Below, one piece after another: positions 52,000 through 60,991 of a stretch of DNA of 64,000 nucleotides (positions within the stretch are counted from its first letter, which is position 1; every line of letters begins with the position of its first letter). Where the stretch lies: NCBI GenBank assembly GCA_004376375.1, contig SOJX01000034.1:26156-90155 (forward strand), given 5' to 3'. This stretch comes from Planctomycetota bacterium. Lineage in GTDB: Bacteria; Planctomycetota; E44-bin39. The notes beneath the pieces were generated by a model. That model searched no databases, was not told the DNA's origin, and saw only the letters and a program-made list of their open reading frames with translations. Both the position numbers and the translations under genes were made by a program.

Positions 52000-52289
52000 G
52001 TCATTCCTCTCGTTCAAAAAAAAGTCACGCGATTAACCGGAACTGTTCCGGTCTCCTGGACTCCATTCTCCACGCGCAAGGGGACAAGGTATGTAGGACT
52101 GAAAGTGAGCAAGGCAACTCACGTGAGCAGTCAGGTGAGCGCTACATGGGGGACATTTCACTCACGTGAGTGCTCACGTGAGTTACTCAAGAGCGGCGAA
52201 AAAACGGGCTGAGCGGGTAATAACCAAGTGCAGGCACGAGCAGTCAACGGGCTGCAAGAACGTGACCGGCATTCCGTGCAGGAGAAAAA
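52000..52289. promoter_or_regulatory. Divergent control region with CTCACGTGAG operators
   Basis: The 290-base gap between the leftward sigma-like gene and the rightward nuclease gene has three exact copies of the palindrome CTCACGTGAG at 52118-52127, 52161-52170 and 52173-52182. Half-sites lie at 52105 (GTGAGC) and 52131 (CAGGTGAGC). The last two centres are 12 bases apart, about one helical turn. This is how a dimeric phage repressor would bind. No repressor gene is recognised nearby. Confidence 0.65.
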
Positions 52290-53099
52290 ATGAATGCTTC
52301 GAAAACACCGGACTTCATCTTCAGCGAACCGGAAAAGGTGTATCGCGCAAAGGCAAAGGAAAATCTAAGCAGTCATCAGTTGGCCGATTTCCGAAAGTGT
52401 CCGCAGCTATACCGAAAAAAACAACTGGACTTGATCAAAGATGAAGACCGGCCCGCGTACCTGATAGGTCGCGCGGCGCACAAGCTGATTCTGGAGGGGC
52501 AGGATACATTTAATAAGAGCTACGCCGTAGGCGGGCCGGTCAATCCGCGCACCGGCAATGTCTATGGAGCGAATACTAAGGCTTACCACGAGTGGGCAGA
52601 CGCGCAGGGCAAGCCGGCCCTGACCGACGCGCAGTCCGCGCTCATCACAAATCTGGCCGCGGGTGTCCAAGCCCATAAATTGGCGAAGGTGCTGCTTTCA
52701 GAAGGCATCGCAGAAGGTGTGGTCCGCACCGAGTATTGCGGCATCCAGTGCCAGGCGCGATTCGACTTCTTCAATCCTGGGAGGGGGGTTATTGATCTCA
52801 AGACGTGCGACGATCTCACATGGTTCGAGGTCGACGCGCGCCGGCACGGTTACCTACATCAGGTCGCCTTCTACCGTGCAGTTCTTGCTGCCGCAGCCGC
52901 TGGAAAAATGTTCCCTGTTCATCTCATCGCCGTGGAGAAGAAGGAGCCATACCGCTGCGGTGTGTGGCGCGTAGGCGATGACGTTCTCGGCATGGCGCAA
53001 AAAGAGAATGAGGCGGCGATGCGCCGCGTTCTGAAGTGCCGAGAGGTCGATAACTGGCCCACCGGCTACGAGGAAGTCCGGACATTCGATTACCTGTGA
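52290..53099 (+). CDS. PD-(D/E)XK phage exonuclease (RecE/Cas4-like)
   Basis: 269 residues. The nuclease core has a conserved histidine in GRAAHKLILEG (about 60-70), then RTEYCGIQCQARFDFF and GVIDLKTCDDL (D and K of the active site, about 165-175), with QVAFYRAVL behind. This matches the PDDEXK_1/DUF3799-type exonucleases of phage recombination modules. It is the first gene of the rightward early operon, with AGGAG before the ATG. Confidence 0.85.
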   Translation: MNASKTPDFIFSEPEKVYRAKAKENLSSHQLADFRKCPQLYRKKQLDLIKDEDRPAYLIGRAAHKLILEGQDTFNKSYAVGGPVNPRTGNVYGANTKAYHEWADAQGKPALTDAQSALITNLAAGVQAHKLAKVLLSEGIAEGVVRTEYCGIQCQARFDFFNPGRGVIDLKTCDDLTWFEVDARRHGYLHQVAFYRAVLAAAAAGKMFPVHLIAVEKKEPYRCGVWRVGDDVLGMAQKENEAAMRRVLKCREVDNWPTGYEEVRTFDYL

Positions 53100-53203
53100 A
53101 TCAAGGCGCTGGCCGGGTGGGATGGCGTAACGGCATGGCTAACCGTTGGGACTCCCTGTATCCATCTGTTTCCAGCGCCACAATATGAAAGGAGGTCACT
53201 ACC

Positions 53204-53971
53204 GTGACACTGCTCGAACAAGTACAGAGCGGGCGGCAACCCGCGCCACGCCGGGTGATGTTATACGGCACGCACGGCATCGGCAAATCGACCTTCGGGT
53301 CAATGACCCCGAAGCCAATATTCATCCAGACCGAGGACGGTCTCGGCGAGATCGACTGCGAAAAGTTTCCGCTCGCGGAAACGTTCGACCAGGCCATTTC
53401 GGCCCTCTCGGAACTCTATTCCGAAAAACATCCGTATCGAACGGTCGTGGTCGACTCGCTCGACTGGTTGGAGCGCCTGATCTGGGCTGACGTCTGCCAG
53501 AAACGCATGATCGAGAGCATCGAAGACATCGGTTATGCGAAAGGGTACACCTTCGCGCTTACGCAGTGGCGCGAGTTTCTGGAGGGACTGACCGCGCTGC
53601 GTAACGAGCGCGGGATGATGGTGCTCCTCATTGCCCACACGAAAATCGAGCGCTTCGAGAACCCGGAAACGGAATCTTACGACCGGTACGTGCCGCGCCT
53701 GCATAAGCTGGTTTCGGCAGTAATCCAGGAGTGGTGCGATGAGGTCCTCTTCGCGACCTACAAGGTCTACACAAAAGTCACCGACGAGGGCTTCAACCGG
53801 AAGAAGGCCAAGGGTTGCGGCAGCGGCGAGCGGATCATGCGGACGACCGAACGCCCCGCCCACATGGCTAAGAACCGTTTCAACCTGCCGGACGAGCTCC
53901 CGTTCGACTGGAACGCTTACGCAGAATACTTACCTCAACTCAACGGAGAAAAAAACAATGGCAAAGCTTAA
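53204..53971 (+). CDS. Sak4-like phage recombination ATPase
   Basis: 255 residues with Walker A LYGTHGIGKST (20-30) and Walker B TVVVDSLDWLE, the RecA-core pattern of phage Sak4/AAA_24 proteins that anneal single strands. The start is GTG, with AAAGGAGGT upstream. It overlaps the DUF669 gene by 14 bases. With the exonuclease and DUF669 protein it forms a homologous recombination unit. Confidence 0.85.
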   Translation: MTLLEQVQSGRQPAPRRVMLYGTHGIGKSTFGSMTPKPIFIQTEDGLGEIDCEKFPLAETFDQAISALSELYSEKHPYRTVVVDSLDWLERLIWADVCQKRMIESIEDIGYAKGYTFALTQWREFLEGLTALRNERGMMVLLIAHTKIERFENPETESYDRYVPRLHKLVSAVIQEWCDEVLFATYKVYTKVTDEGFNRKKAKGCGSGERIMRTTERPAHMAKNRFNLPDELPFDWNAYAEYLPQLNGEKNNGKA

Positions 53972-54413
53972 CGGATTCAACGCAAACGAAGTCGACCCCA
54001 TGGACACCTTCGATCCCATCCCGGCCGGGAAATACATGGCGGTCATCACGGAATCGGAGATGAAGCCGACGAAGTCCGGCAATGGCTCATACCTCGAGTT
54101 CGTTTTCCAGGTCATCGAGGGCGAGTTCAAGGGCCGGCTCCTGTGGTCGCGTCTCAACCTTGACAACCCGAACGAGCTCACCGTCAAGATCGCGCAGGGC
54201 GAGCTGTCCGCAATCTGCCGCGCAGTGGGAGTGATGCAGCCGAAAGACAGCGTCGAGCTTCATAACATCCCGCTCCAGGTCACGGTGAAATGCAAGAAGC
54301 GCAAGGATACTGGCGAGATCGTGAACGAGGTCAAGGGTTACGCCAAGAAGGAGGCGGCGACGGGACAGCCGAAGCAGGCGGGGAACAACACCCCTCCCTG
54401 GTCGCGTAAATGA
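53958..54413 (+). CDS. DUF669 single-strand-binding-like phage protein
   Basis: The frame opens at 53739, but GGAG and the ATG at 53958 give 151 residues. The beginning, GFNANEVDPMDTFDPIPAGKY, and YLEFVFQVIEGEFKGRLLW are DUF669 signatures. The OB-like fold and neighbours support an SSB-type role in phage recombination. Confidence 0.85.
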   Translation: MAKLNGFNANEVDPMDTFDPIPAGKYMAVITESEMKPTKSGNGSYLEFVFQVIEGEFKGRLLWSRLNLDNPNELTVKIAQGELSAICRAVGVMQPKDSVELHNIPLQVTVKCKKRKDTGEIVNEVKGYAKKEAATGQPKQAGNNTPPWSRK

Positions 54414-54769
54414 TCGAGATCGAACTGCCGTTTCCGCCGAGCGTCAACCACTACTACCGGCGCGTGGGGCCACGAACGCTCATCAGCCGCGAGGGCCGAG
54501 CATTCCGTGTAAAGGTTTGCTCGGTCCTCGCATCTCTGGGCATCAAGCCCATGTTGGGTCCGCTTGAGGTCCATGTGGAGGTCTTTCCGCCGGACCGGCG
54601 CAGGCGCGACATCGACAACGTTCAAAAGGCCCTGCTCGATGCGCTGGAGCACGCCGGAGCGTACCGGGACGACAGCCAGATCGTGAAGCTCGTTGCCGAG
54701 AAGCGTGAATGCGTTCCCGGTGGCAGAACCATCGTGCGCATACGGAGATTGAAAAATGGAAGAAGATGA
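54410..54769 (+). CDS. rusA: RusA-family Holliday junction resolvase
   Basis: 119 residues, overlapping the DUF669 gene by 4 bases. It starts with IELPFPPSVNHYYRR and carries the catalytic acidic cluster in RRRRDIDNVQKALLDALE and YRDDSQIVKL. It cuts four-way junctions during phage recombination. Confidence 0.9.
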   Translation: MIEIELPFPPSVNHYYRRVGPRTLISREGRAFRVKVCSVLASLGIKPMLGPLEVHVEVFPPDRRRRDIDNVQKALLDALEHAGAYRDDSQIVKLVAEKRECVPGGRTIVRIRRLKNGRR

Positions 54770-55040
54770 ATGGGGTCCACTCGGGCCGATTATACAATCG
54801 CCGGACGACCTGATGGATATTCCTATTGAGGCCCTCGTGTTCAAGCTTGCCACGCGATTGCGCCGGCTCCGCCTGCTTGAAGAATTCAAGCTCGCGACGG
54901 ATTCATACAGATGCAAGATCGTCCGCTGCCTTATCAGGCGCGAACGCGCCCTGATTCGGGTCGCAGAAATCGCGGCCCGCGCCCGAGTGCGCGAGTTGGC
55001 GATGCTTATTTACCGGCTCGGCACAGCACCGCCGAGGTAA
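54756..55040 (+). CDS. Small helical phage protein
   Basis: 94 residues, overlapping rusA by 14 bases with GGAG upstream. An acidic tip (MEEDEWGPLGP) is followed by an arginine/leucine-rich helical body. No family recognised. Confidence 0.6.
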   Translation: MEEDEWGPLGPIIQSPDDLMDIPIEALVFKLATRLRRLRLLEEFKLATDSYRCKIVRCLIRRERALIRVAEIAARARVRELAMLIYRLGTAPPR

Positions 55041-55044
55041 TGCT

Positions 55045-56754
55045 ATGGGAATACAACTGCGACCTTATCAACAGGAAGCCGTGGAAGCGGTATACAATCA
55101 TCTGCGGGTACGCGATGATAATCCGTGCGTAGTACTTCCCACCGCATCCGGAAAGACTTTCGTAATCGCGCAAATCTGCATGGACTCCGTCCTGCAGTGG
55201 AACGGCCGAGTTATTATTCTTGCACATGTCAAGGAACTGCTCGAACAGGCTGCTGAAAAACTCATGCAAACCGCATCTGAATTGATACTGAGAGTTGGAA
55301 TATATTCCGCCGGCTTGAAGAGCCGTGACACGGAGCATCCTGTTATCATTGCCGGGATTCAAAGCGTGTACAAGCGTGCCTGCGAGCTCGACGCCTTCGA
55401 CCTCGTCATCATAGACGAGGCGCACATGATCCCGGTTGACGGCGAGGGCATGTACAGGACTTTCCTGGCCGACGCCCGGGCCGTCAACCCGAACGTGCGG
55501 GTAATCGGTCTTACGGCAACGCCATTCCGCATGAAATCCGGCTTGATCTGCGCACCGGATAATTTCCTCAATTCCGTCTGTTATGAGGTCGGCGTCCGCG
55601 AACTTATCGTGCAGAACTACCTCTGCCCGCTTATCACCAAAGCCGGCAGGAAAAAAGCCGACACTTCCAGCCTGCATGTGCGTGCCGGCGAGTTCGTAAC
55701 GAGCGAAACCGAAGCGCTCATGGATACCGACGAGCTCGTCGAGTCGGCTTGCAGGGAAATCGTGGAATACACGCGGGATCGCAAATCGGTACTGATTTTT
55801 TCATCAGGCGTGAAGCATGGCGAACACATTGCAGACGTCCTTCGCACGCATCATAGCGCGCAGGTTGCTACAGTGTTCGGCCACACGCTTTCTGCATTGC
55901 GCGACCAGACGCTCGCCGACTTTCGCGCCGGTCGGCTCAAGTACCTGGTGAACGTCAATGTCCTCACGACCGGCTTCGACGCGCCCAACATCGACTGCGT
56001 GGCCATGCTGCGTCCGACGATGTCGCCGGGACTTTTCTATCAGATGACCGGTCGTGGCTTCAGGCTCCATCCCGGAAAGGAGAATTGTCTCGTCCTCGAC
56101 TTCGGCGGAAACGTTATGCGGCACGGGCCTGTGGATGCGATCCGAATCCAGAAGCCGAAAATGAACGGCAGCGGAGATGCGCCGGCGAAAGAATGCCCGG
56201 AATGCCATTCAGTCGTTCATGCCGCATACGCGATCTGCCCGGATTGCGGTTACGAATTCCCGAAGCCCGAGCGCGCGCGGCACGACGCGAAAGCATCCAC
56301 TGCAGGCATTCTGTCAGACGATGTCGAGATCACGGAGCATCCGGTGAAGGCCGTTTTCTACGGTGTTCACACCAAACAAGGCGCTCCGGAGGATGCGCCC
56401 AAGACCATGCGCGTCGAGTACCAGGTCGGCTGGCAGCACTACCAGTCCGAGTGGATCTGCTTTGAGCACACGGGCTGGGCGCGCAGGAAAGCCGAGTCCT
56501 GGTGGCGAAGGCGCAGCAATGCGCCGGTGCCCAGTACTGCCGAAGAAGCTGTTGACATGGCTGAGGCCGGTGCGCTTTGCAAGACGGAATCCATTACTGT
56601 CCGCAGCGCGGCAAGCGAGAAGTACGACCGCATTGTCGGTTATGAACTCGGCGAAAAAACTTTTTACCGCGAGCCGGGTTGGGATGATGAAGACCTCGAT
56701 ATTGCGGAAGAGCCGCAACACACCCAGGCGAGCGATGAGGAACCTCCATTTTAG
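55045..56754 (+). CDS. SF2 DEAD/DEAH helicase with zinc ribbon
   Basis: 569 residues. Motif I PTASGKTF (about 30-37), motif II IIDEAHM (about 130-136), motif III GLTATPFR and motif VI QMTGRGFRLH show an active SF2 helicase. After the helicase core, CPECHSVVHAAYAICPDCGY is a zinc ribbon (about 380-400), and the C-terminal 170 residues have no clear family. It probably unwinds DNA during phage replication, next to the primase. Confidence 0.88.
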   Translation: MGIQLRPYQQEAVEAVYNHLRVRDDNPCVVLPTASGKTFVIAQICMDSVLQWNGRVIILAHVKELLEQAAEKLMQTASELILRVGIYSAGLKSRDTEHPVIIAGIQSVYKRACELDAFDLVIIDEAHMIPVDGEGMYRTFLADARAVNPNVRVIGLTATPFRMKSGLICAPDNFLNSVCYEVGVRELIVQNYLCPLITKAGRKKADTSSLHVRAGEFVTSETEALMDTDELVESACREIVEYTRDRKSVLIFSSGVKHGEHIADVLRTHHSAQVATVFGHTLSALRDQTLADFRAGRLKYLVNVNVLTTGFDAPNIDCVAMLRPTMSPGLFYQMTGRGFRLHPGKENCLVLDFGGNVMRHGPVDAIRIQKPKMNGSGDAPAKECPECHSVVHAAYAICPDCGYEFPKPERARHDAKASTAGILSDDVEITEHPVKAVFYGVHTKQGAPEDAPKTMRVEYQVGWQHYQSEWICFEHTGWARRKAESWWRRRSNAPVPSTAEEAVDMAEAGALCKTESITVRSAASEKYDRIVGYELGEKTFYREPGWDDEDLDIAEEPQHTQASDEEPPF

Positions 56755-56766
56755 GGGCTATATGCT

Positions 56767-57111
56767 ATGACGGAAAACAATCCTTTTCGTGTCGATACTG
56801 AGAACCTGGGCCAGCCTGTACTTGCCTGCCCGGTCTGCGGTTGCCACTCTGTACATCCGGTAGGGCTGGAGTGCCGCTCGCCGGGCATGAGGAACGGTAT
56901 TCTCTCGGTTAATTCACGCGGCATAACTCTCGATCCCGACTATGAACCGAGTAATCGTGGCGTCAAGATAACCCTGCAATTCCTTTGTGAATCCGGGCAC
57001 CGGTTCGACTACATTTTGCTGTTCCATAAGGGTTCGACTTTAATCGACCTGCTGATGTCGCCGCTAGCGCTTCCCATGGAAAAACAGCCCGATACTATCT
57101 GGAGGGATTAA
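56767..57111 (+). CDS. Small zinc-binding phage protein
   Basis: 114 residues with CPVCGCHSVH near 21-30 and CESGHRF near 75-81, which could form a zinc site. Its stop codon overlaps the primase ATG by one base. The family is seen in Siphovirus replication regions without a known role. Confidence 0.6.
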   Translation: MTENNPFRVDTENLGQPVLACPVCGCHSVHPVGLECRSPGMRNGILSVNSRGITLDPDYEPSNRGVKITLQFLCESGHRFDYILLFHKGSTLIDLLMSPLALPMEKQPDTIWRD

Positions 57112-59423
57112 TGAGCGAATCGGGCTCAGACCTCCTTCGAGCCGCGCTCGACTATCTCGACGCCGGCCTATCCGTGCTGCCGGCGCACCTGAAGCTAAAG
57201 TACGCTGCCATTAGGAAGTGGAAGCCCTACCAGTCGAGGTTGCCGTCCCATTCTGAGATCGGAGCGTGGCTGAAGAACGGTTCAGACGCTATATGCATTA
57301 TTGCAGGTGAAGTATCCGGCAACCTCGAGATGCTCGATTTCGACCTGGCCGGCGAAGCGTTCGAGAAGTGGTGCATTCTCGTGAAGGAACAATCGGCGTC
57401 TCTCCCGGACAGGCTCGTAATCGAGACCAGCCCGTCCGGCGGCTTCCACGTTGTCTACCGCTCCGAAGTCCCCGTTTGCGGTAACCTGAAGCTCGCGCAG
57501 CGCAGGGAATCTACGGATGGCCCCGAGCCGGTAGTCATACATGGCAAAAAATATGTTCCGCGAAAAGATACTGACGGGCGATGGCACATAATTCTCACGC
57601 TTATCGAAACCCGGGGCGAAGGCGGGCTGTTCCTGTGTGCGCCATCGCTGGGTTATGTAGTAACCCAGGGTGATTTCAGGGATCTGCCGGTACTGGAAGT
57701 AAGGGAACGGGAAGTCCTGCTCAGGTCGGCCTGGTCACTGAATGATTATTTTCCGGAGGTTATCGAGAGCACGCCGACATCGCACGGCAACGGTATGAAA
57801 CGCCCGGGCGACGATTTCAACGAGCGCGGAGATATTCCCAGCCTGCTGAAAAAACACGGTTGGGCTCTTGCCCGACCCGGCGAAAATGAATACTGGCGCA
57901 GGCCAGGTAAAAGTAAAGGCTGGTCAGCGACGCTCAAAGATAGGGTATTTTACGTGTTCTCGTCGAACGCTTACCCCTTTGAGGCCAACCAGGCATATGC
58001 ACCGTTTGCGGTTTATGCCCTGCTGGAAAATAACGGCGACTTCGCAGAAGCGGCCAGAGCGCTCAGGGTTGAAGACTATGGTGAAAAGGCTGGAACAACT
58101 GATATTGACGCGTCAACGATCTCCTGCTCCACCGCTGATGAGAAACAGCCTGACATCATCGACCCCGGACCGATTCCAACGAAGCTGTTACGTATCCCTG
58201 GCTTTGTATCAGAGGTCATGGATTATTGCCTCGAAACGGCGCCGTACCCGAATACGGTCATGGCGTTCTGCGGCGCGCTTGCGCTCCAGGCATTCCTGGC
58301 CGGTCGCAAGGTGCGCGATCCCGGAGACAATCGCACCAACGTTTATCTGCTCGGCCTCGGGCATTCAGGCACGGGCAAAGACTGGCCGCGAAAGATAAAC
58401 ACGAAAATCATCCACGAAATCGGCATGGCTGATTCCCTGGGCGAGCATTTCGCATCCGGTGAAGGCATTCAGGACGCTCTGTTCGGAAAGCCATGCATGC
58501 TGTTCCAGACCGATGAGATTGACGGCCTGTTGCAGACAATCAACAAGGCCAAGGATGCCAGGCACGAGAATATTATGTCCACGCTGCTCACAATGTTCTC
58601 GGCGTCCAACAGCGTGTTCCCCATGCGCAGGAAAGCGGGTAAAGAATCGCCCGGGGCTATCGACCAGCCGTGCCTGGTTATTTTCGGAACCGCGATACCG
58701 AACCACTATTACGAAGCGCTCTCGGAACGCATGCTAACGAACGGGTTTTTTGCGCGGATGATAATTCTTGAAAGCGCCCGGCGACCGGAGGGGCAAGACC
58801 CCAAGCTCATCGAGATCCCGGACAGGATTCTCGAAATTGCCAAGTGGTGGTCCGAATTCAATCCCGGGACCGGCAACCTGGAAAAATGGCATCCGGTTCC
58901 GAAAGTCGTCGAGCATATCAGCAAGGCCGTGGAAATCCTGGCCGAATGCCGTCGGGAAGCGGAAGCGGAATATTCCAAAGCGGAAGCTAAGAACGACTCT
59001 GTTAGCACTACGGTGTGGAGCCGGGTGAATGAGCAGGCTCGAAAGCTGGCCCTGCTCTACGCCGTGAGCGAAAACCACATCAAGCCCGTCATCGGGAAAG
59101 GCGCTACGGAATGGGGCAGCTTGTTCGCGGTTCACCAGGCGAAACGGATGCTCTTCATGGCGAATGAGCATGTCAGTGAGAACGATTTTGATGCCCATCA
59201 AAAAAAAATTATACGCATCATCAGAAAAGCAGGTGGGCAACTTGAGCGTCGGGCATTGTCGCGTAAAACACAATATCTGAAAAAAGGTGAAAGGCAGGAA
59301 ATTATCGCCAACCTGATGGATGCGGGAATCATTAAGCAGGTTCCATTACCAACGCGCACCAAAACCGGTTTCGCTTACAAACTTTCCGAATCCGTCAATG
59401 TCAAGGAAAACGTCAATGATTAA
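57111..59423 (+). CDS. Phage primase-polymerase/DUF3987 helicase-like protein
   Basis: 770 residues. The N-terminal part (about 1-200) resembles the bifunctional primase-polymerase domain (SVLPAHLKLKYAAIRKWKPY, the acidic LEMLDFDL and SGGFHVVYR). Residues about 360-770 resemble the DUF3987 ATPase with Walker A GLGHSGTGKDW (aspartate in place of the usual serine/threonine) and MLFQTDEID as Walker B-like. It probably primes and opens the phage origin, which may be the iteron cluster just downstream. Confidence 0.82.
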   Translation: MSESGSDLLRAALDYLDAGLSVLPAHLKLKYAAIRKWKPYQSRLPSHSEIGAWLKNGSDAICIIAGEVSGNLEMLDFDLAGEAFEKWCILVKEQSASLPDRLVIETSPSGGFHVVYRSEVPVCGNLKLAQRRESTDGPEPVVIHGKKYVPRKDTDGRWHIILTLIETRGEGGLFLCAPSLGYVVTQGDFRDLPVLEVREREVLLRSAWSLNDYFPEVIESTPTSHGNGMKRPGDDFNERGDIPSLLKKHGWALARPGENEYWRRPGKSKGWSATLKDRVFYVFSSNAYPFEANQAYAPFAVYALLENNGDFAEAARALRVEDYGEKAGTTDIDASTISCSTADEKQPDIIDPGPIPTKLLRIPGFVSEVMDYCLETAPYPNTVMAFCGALALQAFLAGRKVRDPGDNRTNVYLLGLGHSGTGKDWPRKINTKIIHEIGMADSLGEHFASGEGIQDALFGKPCMLFQTDEIDGLLQTINKAKDARHENIMSTLLTMFSASNSVFPMRRKAGKESPGAIDQPCLVIFGTAIPNHYYEALSERMLTNGFFARMIILESARRPEGQDPKLIEIPDRILEIAKWWSEFNPGTGNLEKWHPVPKVVEHISKAVEILAECRREAEAEYSKAEAKNDSVSTTVWSRVNEQARKLALLYAVSENHIKPVIGKGATEWGSLFAVHQAKRMLFMANEHVSENDFDAHQKKIIRIIRKAGGQLERRALSRKTQYLKKGERQEIIANLMDAGIIKQVPLPTRTKTGFAYKLSESVNVKENVND

Positions 59424-59656
59424 ATTGACAATCTTAATTAACGCAAGCCGATACGTGTCAAAGAATTGGAGTGATGCAGTTGAATCCGTCAAATCTGTCA
59501 AGGGGGGTCTCATATACACACAAAGAAAAAAAGAGATAGGTAGTAGGGTTGACAGATTGACAGATTTATTAAGTAAAAATATATTTCTTTATATTATATA
59601 TAGTTATATCTCTTCGAATCCGTCAATAAATCCGTCAAATCCGTCAAGTCCGTCAA
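59391..59656. repeat. Iteron-like GTCAA cluster, candidate replication origin
   Basis: Thirteen GTCAA pentamers (ten on +, three on -) lie within 266 bases. The last four are spaced 12, 9 and 9 bases apart as TCCGTCAAG words (59619-59657). A strongly AT-rich stretch (59572-59611) lies inside. It is directly after the primase/helicase gene, where theta-type phage origins are often found. Confidence 0.45.
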
Positions 59657-59697
59657 GTCAGAATCCAGGATTCATTTTAAGAATAAAAGGAGCATAA
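59416..59697 (+). CDS. Doubtful small ORF across the iteron region
   Basis: 93 residues from an ATG overlapping the primase stop. The C-terminal third is low-complexity (NPSINPSNPSSPSS) because it is read through the TCCGTCAAG words. No ribosome site of note. It may be translated but is more probably a by-product of the repeats. Confidence 0.3.
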   Translation: MIKLTILINASRYVSKNWSDAVESVKSVKGGLIYTQRKKEIGSRVDRLTDLLSKNIFLYIIYSYISSNPSINPSNPSSPSSQNPGFILRIKGA

Positions 59698-59700
59698 GTC

Positions 59701-59985
59701 ATGGACTGTGACTTCACAATAACCGAGGTAAAAATCAGGCTCGCAGATGAGCCGCGAGGCGGTCTTATCGGCTGGGCATCATGCGTGCTGAACAGGACTC
59801 TCTTTTTTGACAGCATCGCAGTGTTCCGTAACGAGCACGGAGAATTCTCGCTTTCGTTCCCGAAAAAATCATCCCAGCATGGGGCCGAATACCATTTTTT
59901 CAAACCGATCACACGTTCCGCCTACCAGCGATTCCTGGAGGCGATAGTAAAAAGCCTGGACCTCACCAGAAAGGATTTGCGATGA
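59701..59985 (+). CDS. SpoVG-like phage protein
   Basis: 94 residues. EVKIRLADEPRGGLIGWASC, then VLNRTLFFDSIAVFRNEHGE and FSLSFPKK, follow the SpoVG pattern (short beta-rich DNA-binding protein). AAGGAG lies 8 bases before the ATG. In phages such proteins lie beside nuclease inhibitors; the role here is unproven. Confidence 0.65.
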   Translation: MDCDFTITEVKIRLADEPRGGLIGWASCVLNRTLFFDSIAVFRNEHGEFSLSFPKKSSQHGAEYHFFKPITRSAYQRFLEAIVKSLDLTRKDLR

Positions 59986-60473
59986 AACCCGAAGAACAGA
60001 TCAACCAAATAGTGGAAGAAGAATATCTGCCGCTAACGCGCGAAATTATTGCAGCCCACAGTCAGATGCGTGCGGAAACCGCGATCAAGCGAAACGAGTT
60101 GCGCGAGATGTACAGAAAGCTCAATTCCAGGGAGGACGCTCTCGCAAAGCAACGTCGAGCGGTCATGCAGAGAATCCTGGAAATATGGGAAAAGCATTTC
60201 GATGAAAAAAAGTCTATCGATCTTCCTATCGGGGAAATAAGGCGGTGCAACAAGGCCAAGTTCGAGATACTGGATATTGCGGCAATGTTCGATGCACTCG
60301 ACCGGGCTGACCGGCTCGACCTGGTTACTTATACCTTCGATGAAAAAGAAGTAAAAAAACTTTTCCGTGCAGGCAAGCTCGAAGGGTTGCCGGAGGATGC
60401 GGTCAAGCTTGAGAACTATCACGAGCTCCAGGTAAGGTCTAAGGAGAGACTCTATGGCAAAAAAAAAGCATAA
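59982..60473 (+). CDS. Gam-like host-nuclease inhibitor
   Basis: 163 residues, overlapping the SpoVG-like gene by 4 bases. An N-terminal coiled coil (about 20-75) is followed by KSIDLPIGEIRRCNKAKFEI and LVTYTFDEKEVKKLFRAGKL, the LP-G-I-R and K patterns of Mu Gam. It probably coats phage DNA ends to block RecBCD-type nucleases. Confidence 0.6.
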   Translation: MKPEEQINQIVEEEYLPLTREIIAAHSQMRAETAIKRNELREMYRKLNSREDALAKQRRAVMQRILEIWEKHFDEKKSIDLPIGEIRRCNKAKFEILDIAAMFDALDRADRLDLVTYTFDEKEVKKLFRAGKLEGLPEDAVKLENYHELQVRSKERLYGKKKA

Positions 60474-60990
60474 TACGACTAAGAAGAAAACCGCGTTCCG
60501 CATGAGGCTGCAGGGGATGACTATAAAGGCTGTTGCAACCGAGCTCAAAGTCTCACCGAACACTGTCGCACGATGGGAAAAAGGTTGGATCGACGGCAAG
60601 GGACGTAAGCACCGAGGCTGGCTCTCCGATCTCGAAAAGCTCAAGTCAGAAAACGAGAAGGAAGAGTACATGTCGGGTCTCGCAATCAAACGCGAACGCA
60701 TGAAAGCGTATGACGAACTCGCGCAGATGGCGATTGCCAAGATCAAGGAGATATTTCCGAATATCAAGGGCAAGACTGCGGCTGATGCGAAAGCGCTCCT
60801 CTCCGAGGTACGTGAGCTTTGTCGTCTCATGGCGATGGAGCAAGGTGAGATCGGTCCAAGCCGCACGACCGTCATTGCGGTAAAGAACGATATTACCATC
60901 GAGGAACTTTCCGAAAGGTATCGCAATGCCACCGGCGGGATCGCCGAAGCGGATGTAACCGCGCTGCCGGAACCGGGAGAAGAGGAATAG
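60454..60990 (+). CDS. Terminase small subunit-like HTH protein
   Basis: 178 residues, overlapping the Gam-like gene by 20 bases. A basic helix-turn-helix near residues 20-50 (MTIKAVATELKVSPNTVARW) is followed by a helical oligomerisation region. Its position 1 base before the large subunit supports a small terminase that recognises the packaging site. Confidence 0.7.
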   Translation: MAKKKHNTTKKKTAFRMRLQGMTIKAVATELKVSPNTVARWEKGWIDGKGRKHRGWLSDLEKLKSENEKEEYMSGLAIKRERMKAYDELAQMAIAKIKEIFPNIKGKTAADAKALLSEVRELCRLMAMEQGEIGPSRTTVIAVKNDITIEELSERYRNATGGIAEADVTALPEPGEEE

Positions 60991-60991
60991 T

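Noticed and set aside
52166..52444. 92-codon frame across the operator region
   Set aside because: It starts inside an operator palindrome, overlaps the nuclease gene in another frame and has a random, basic composition.
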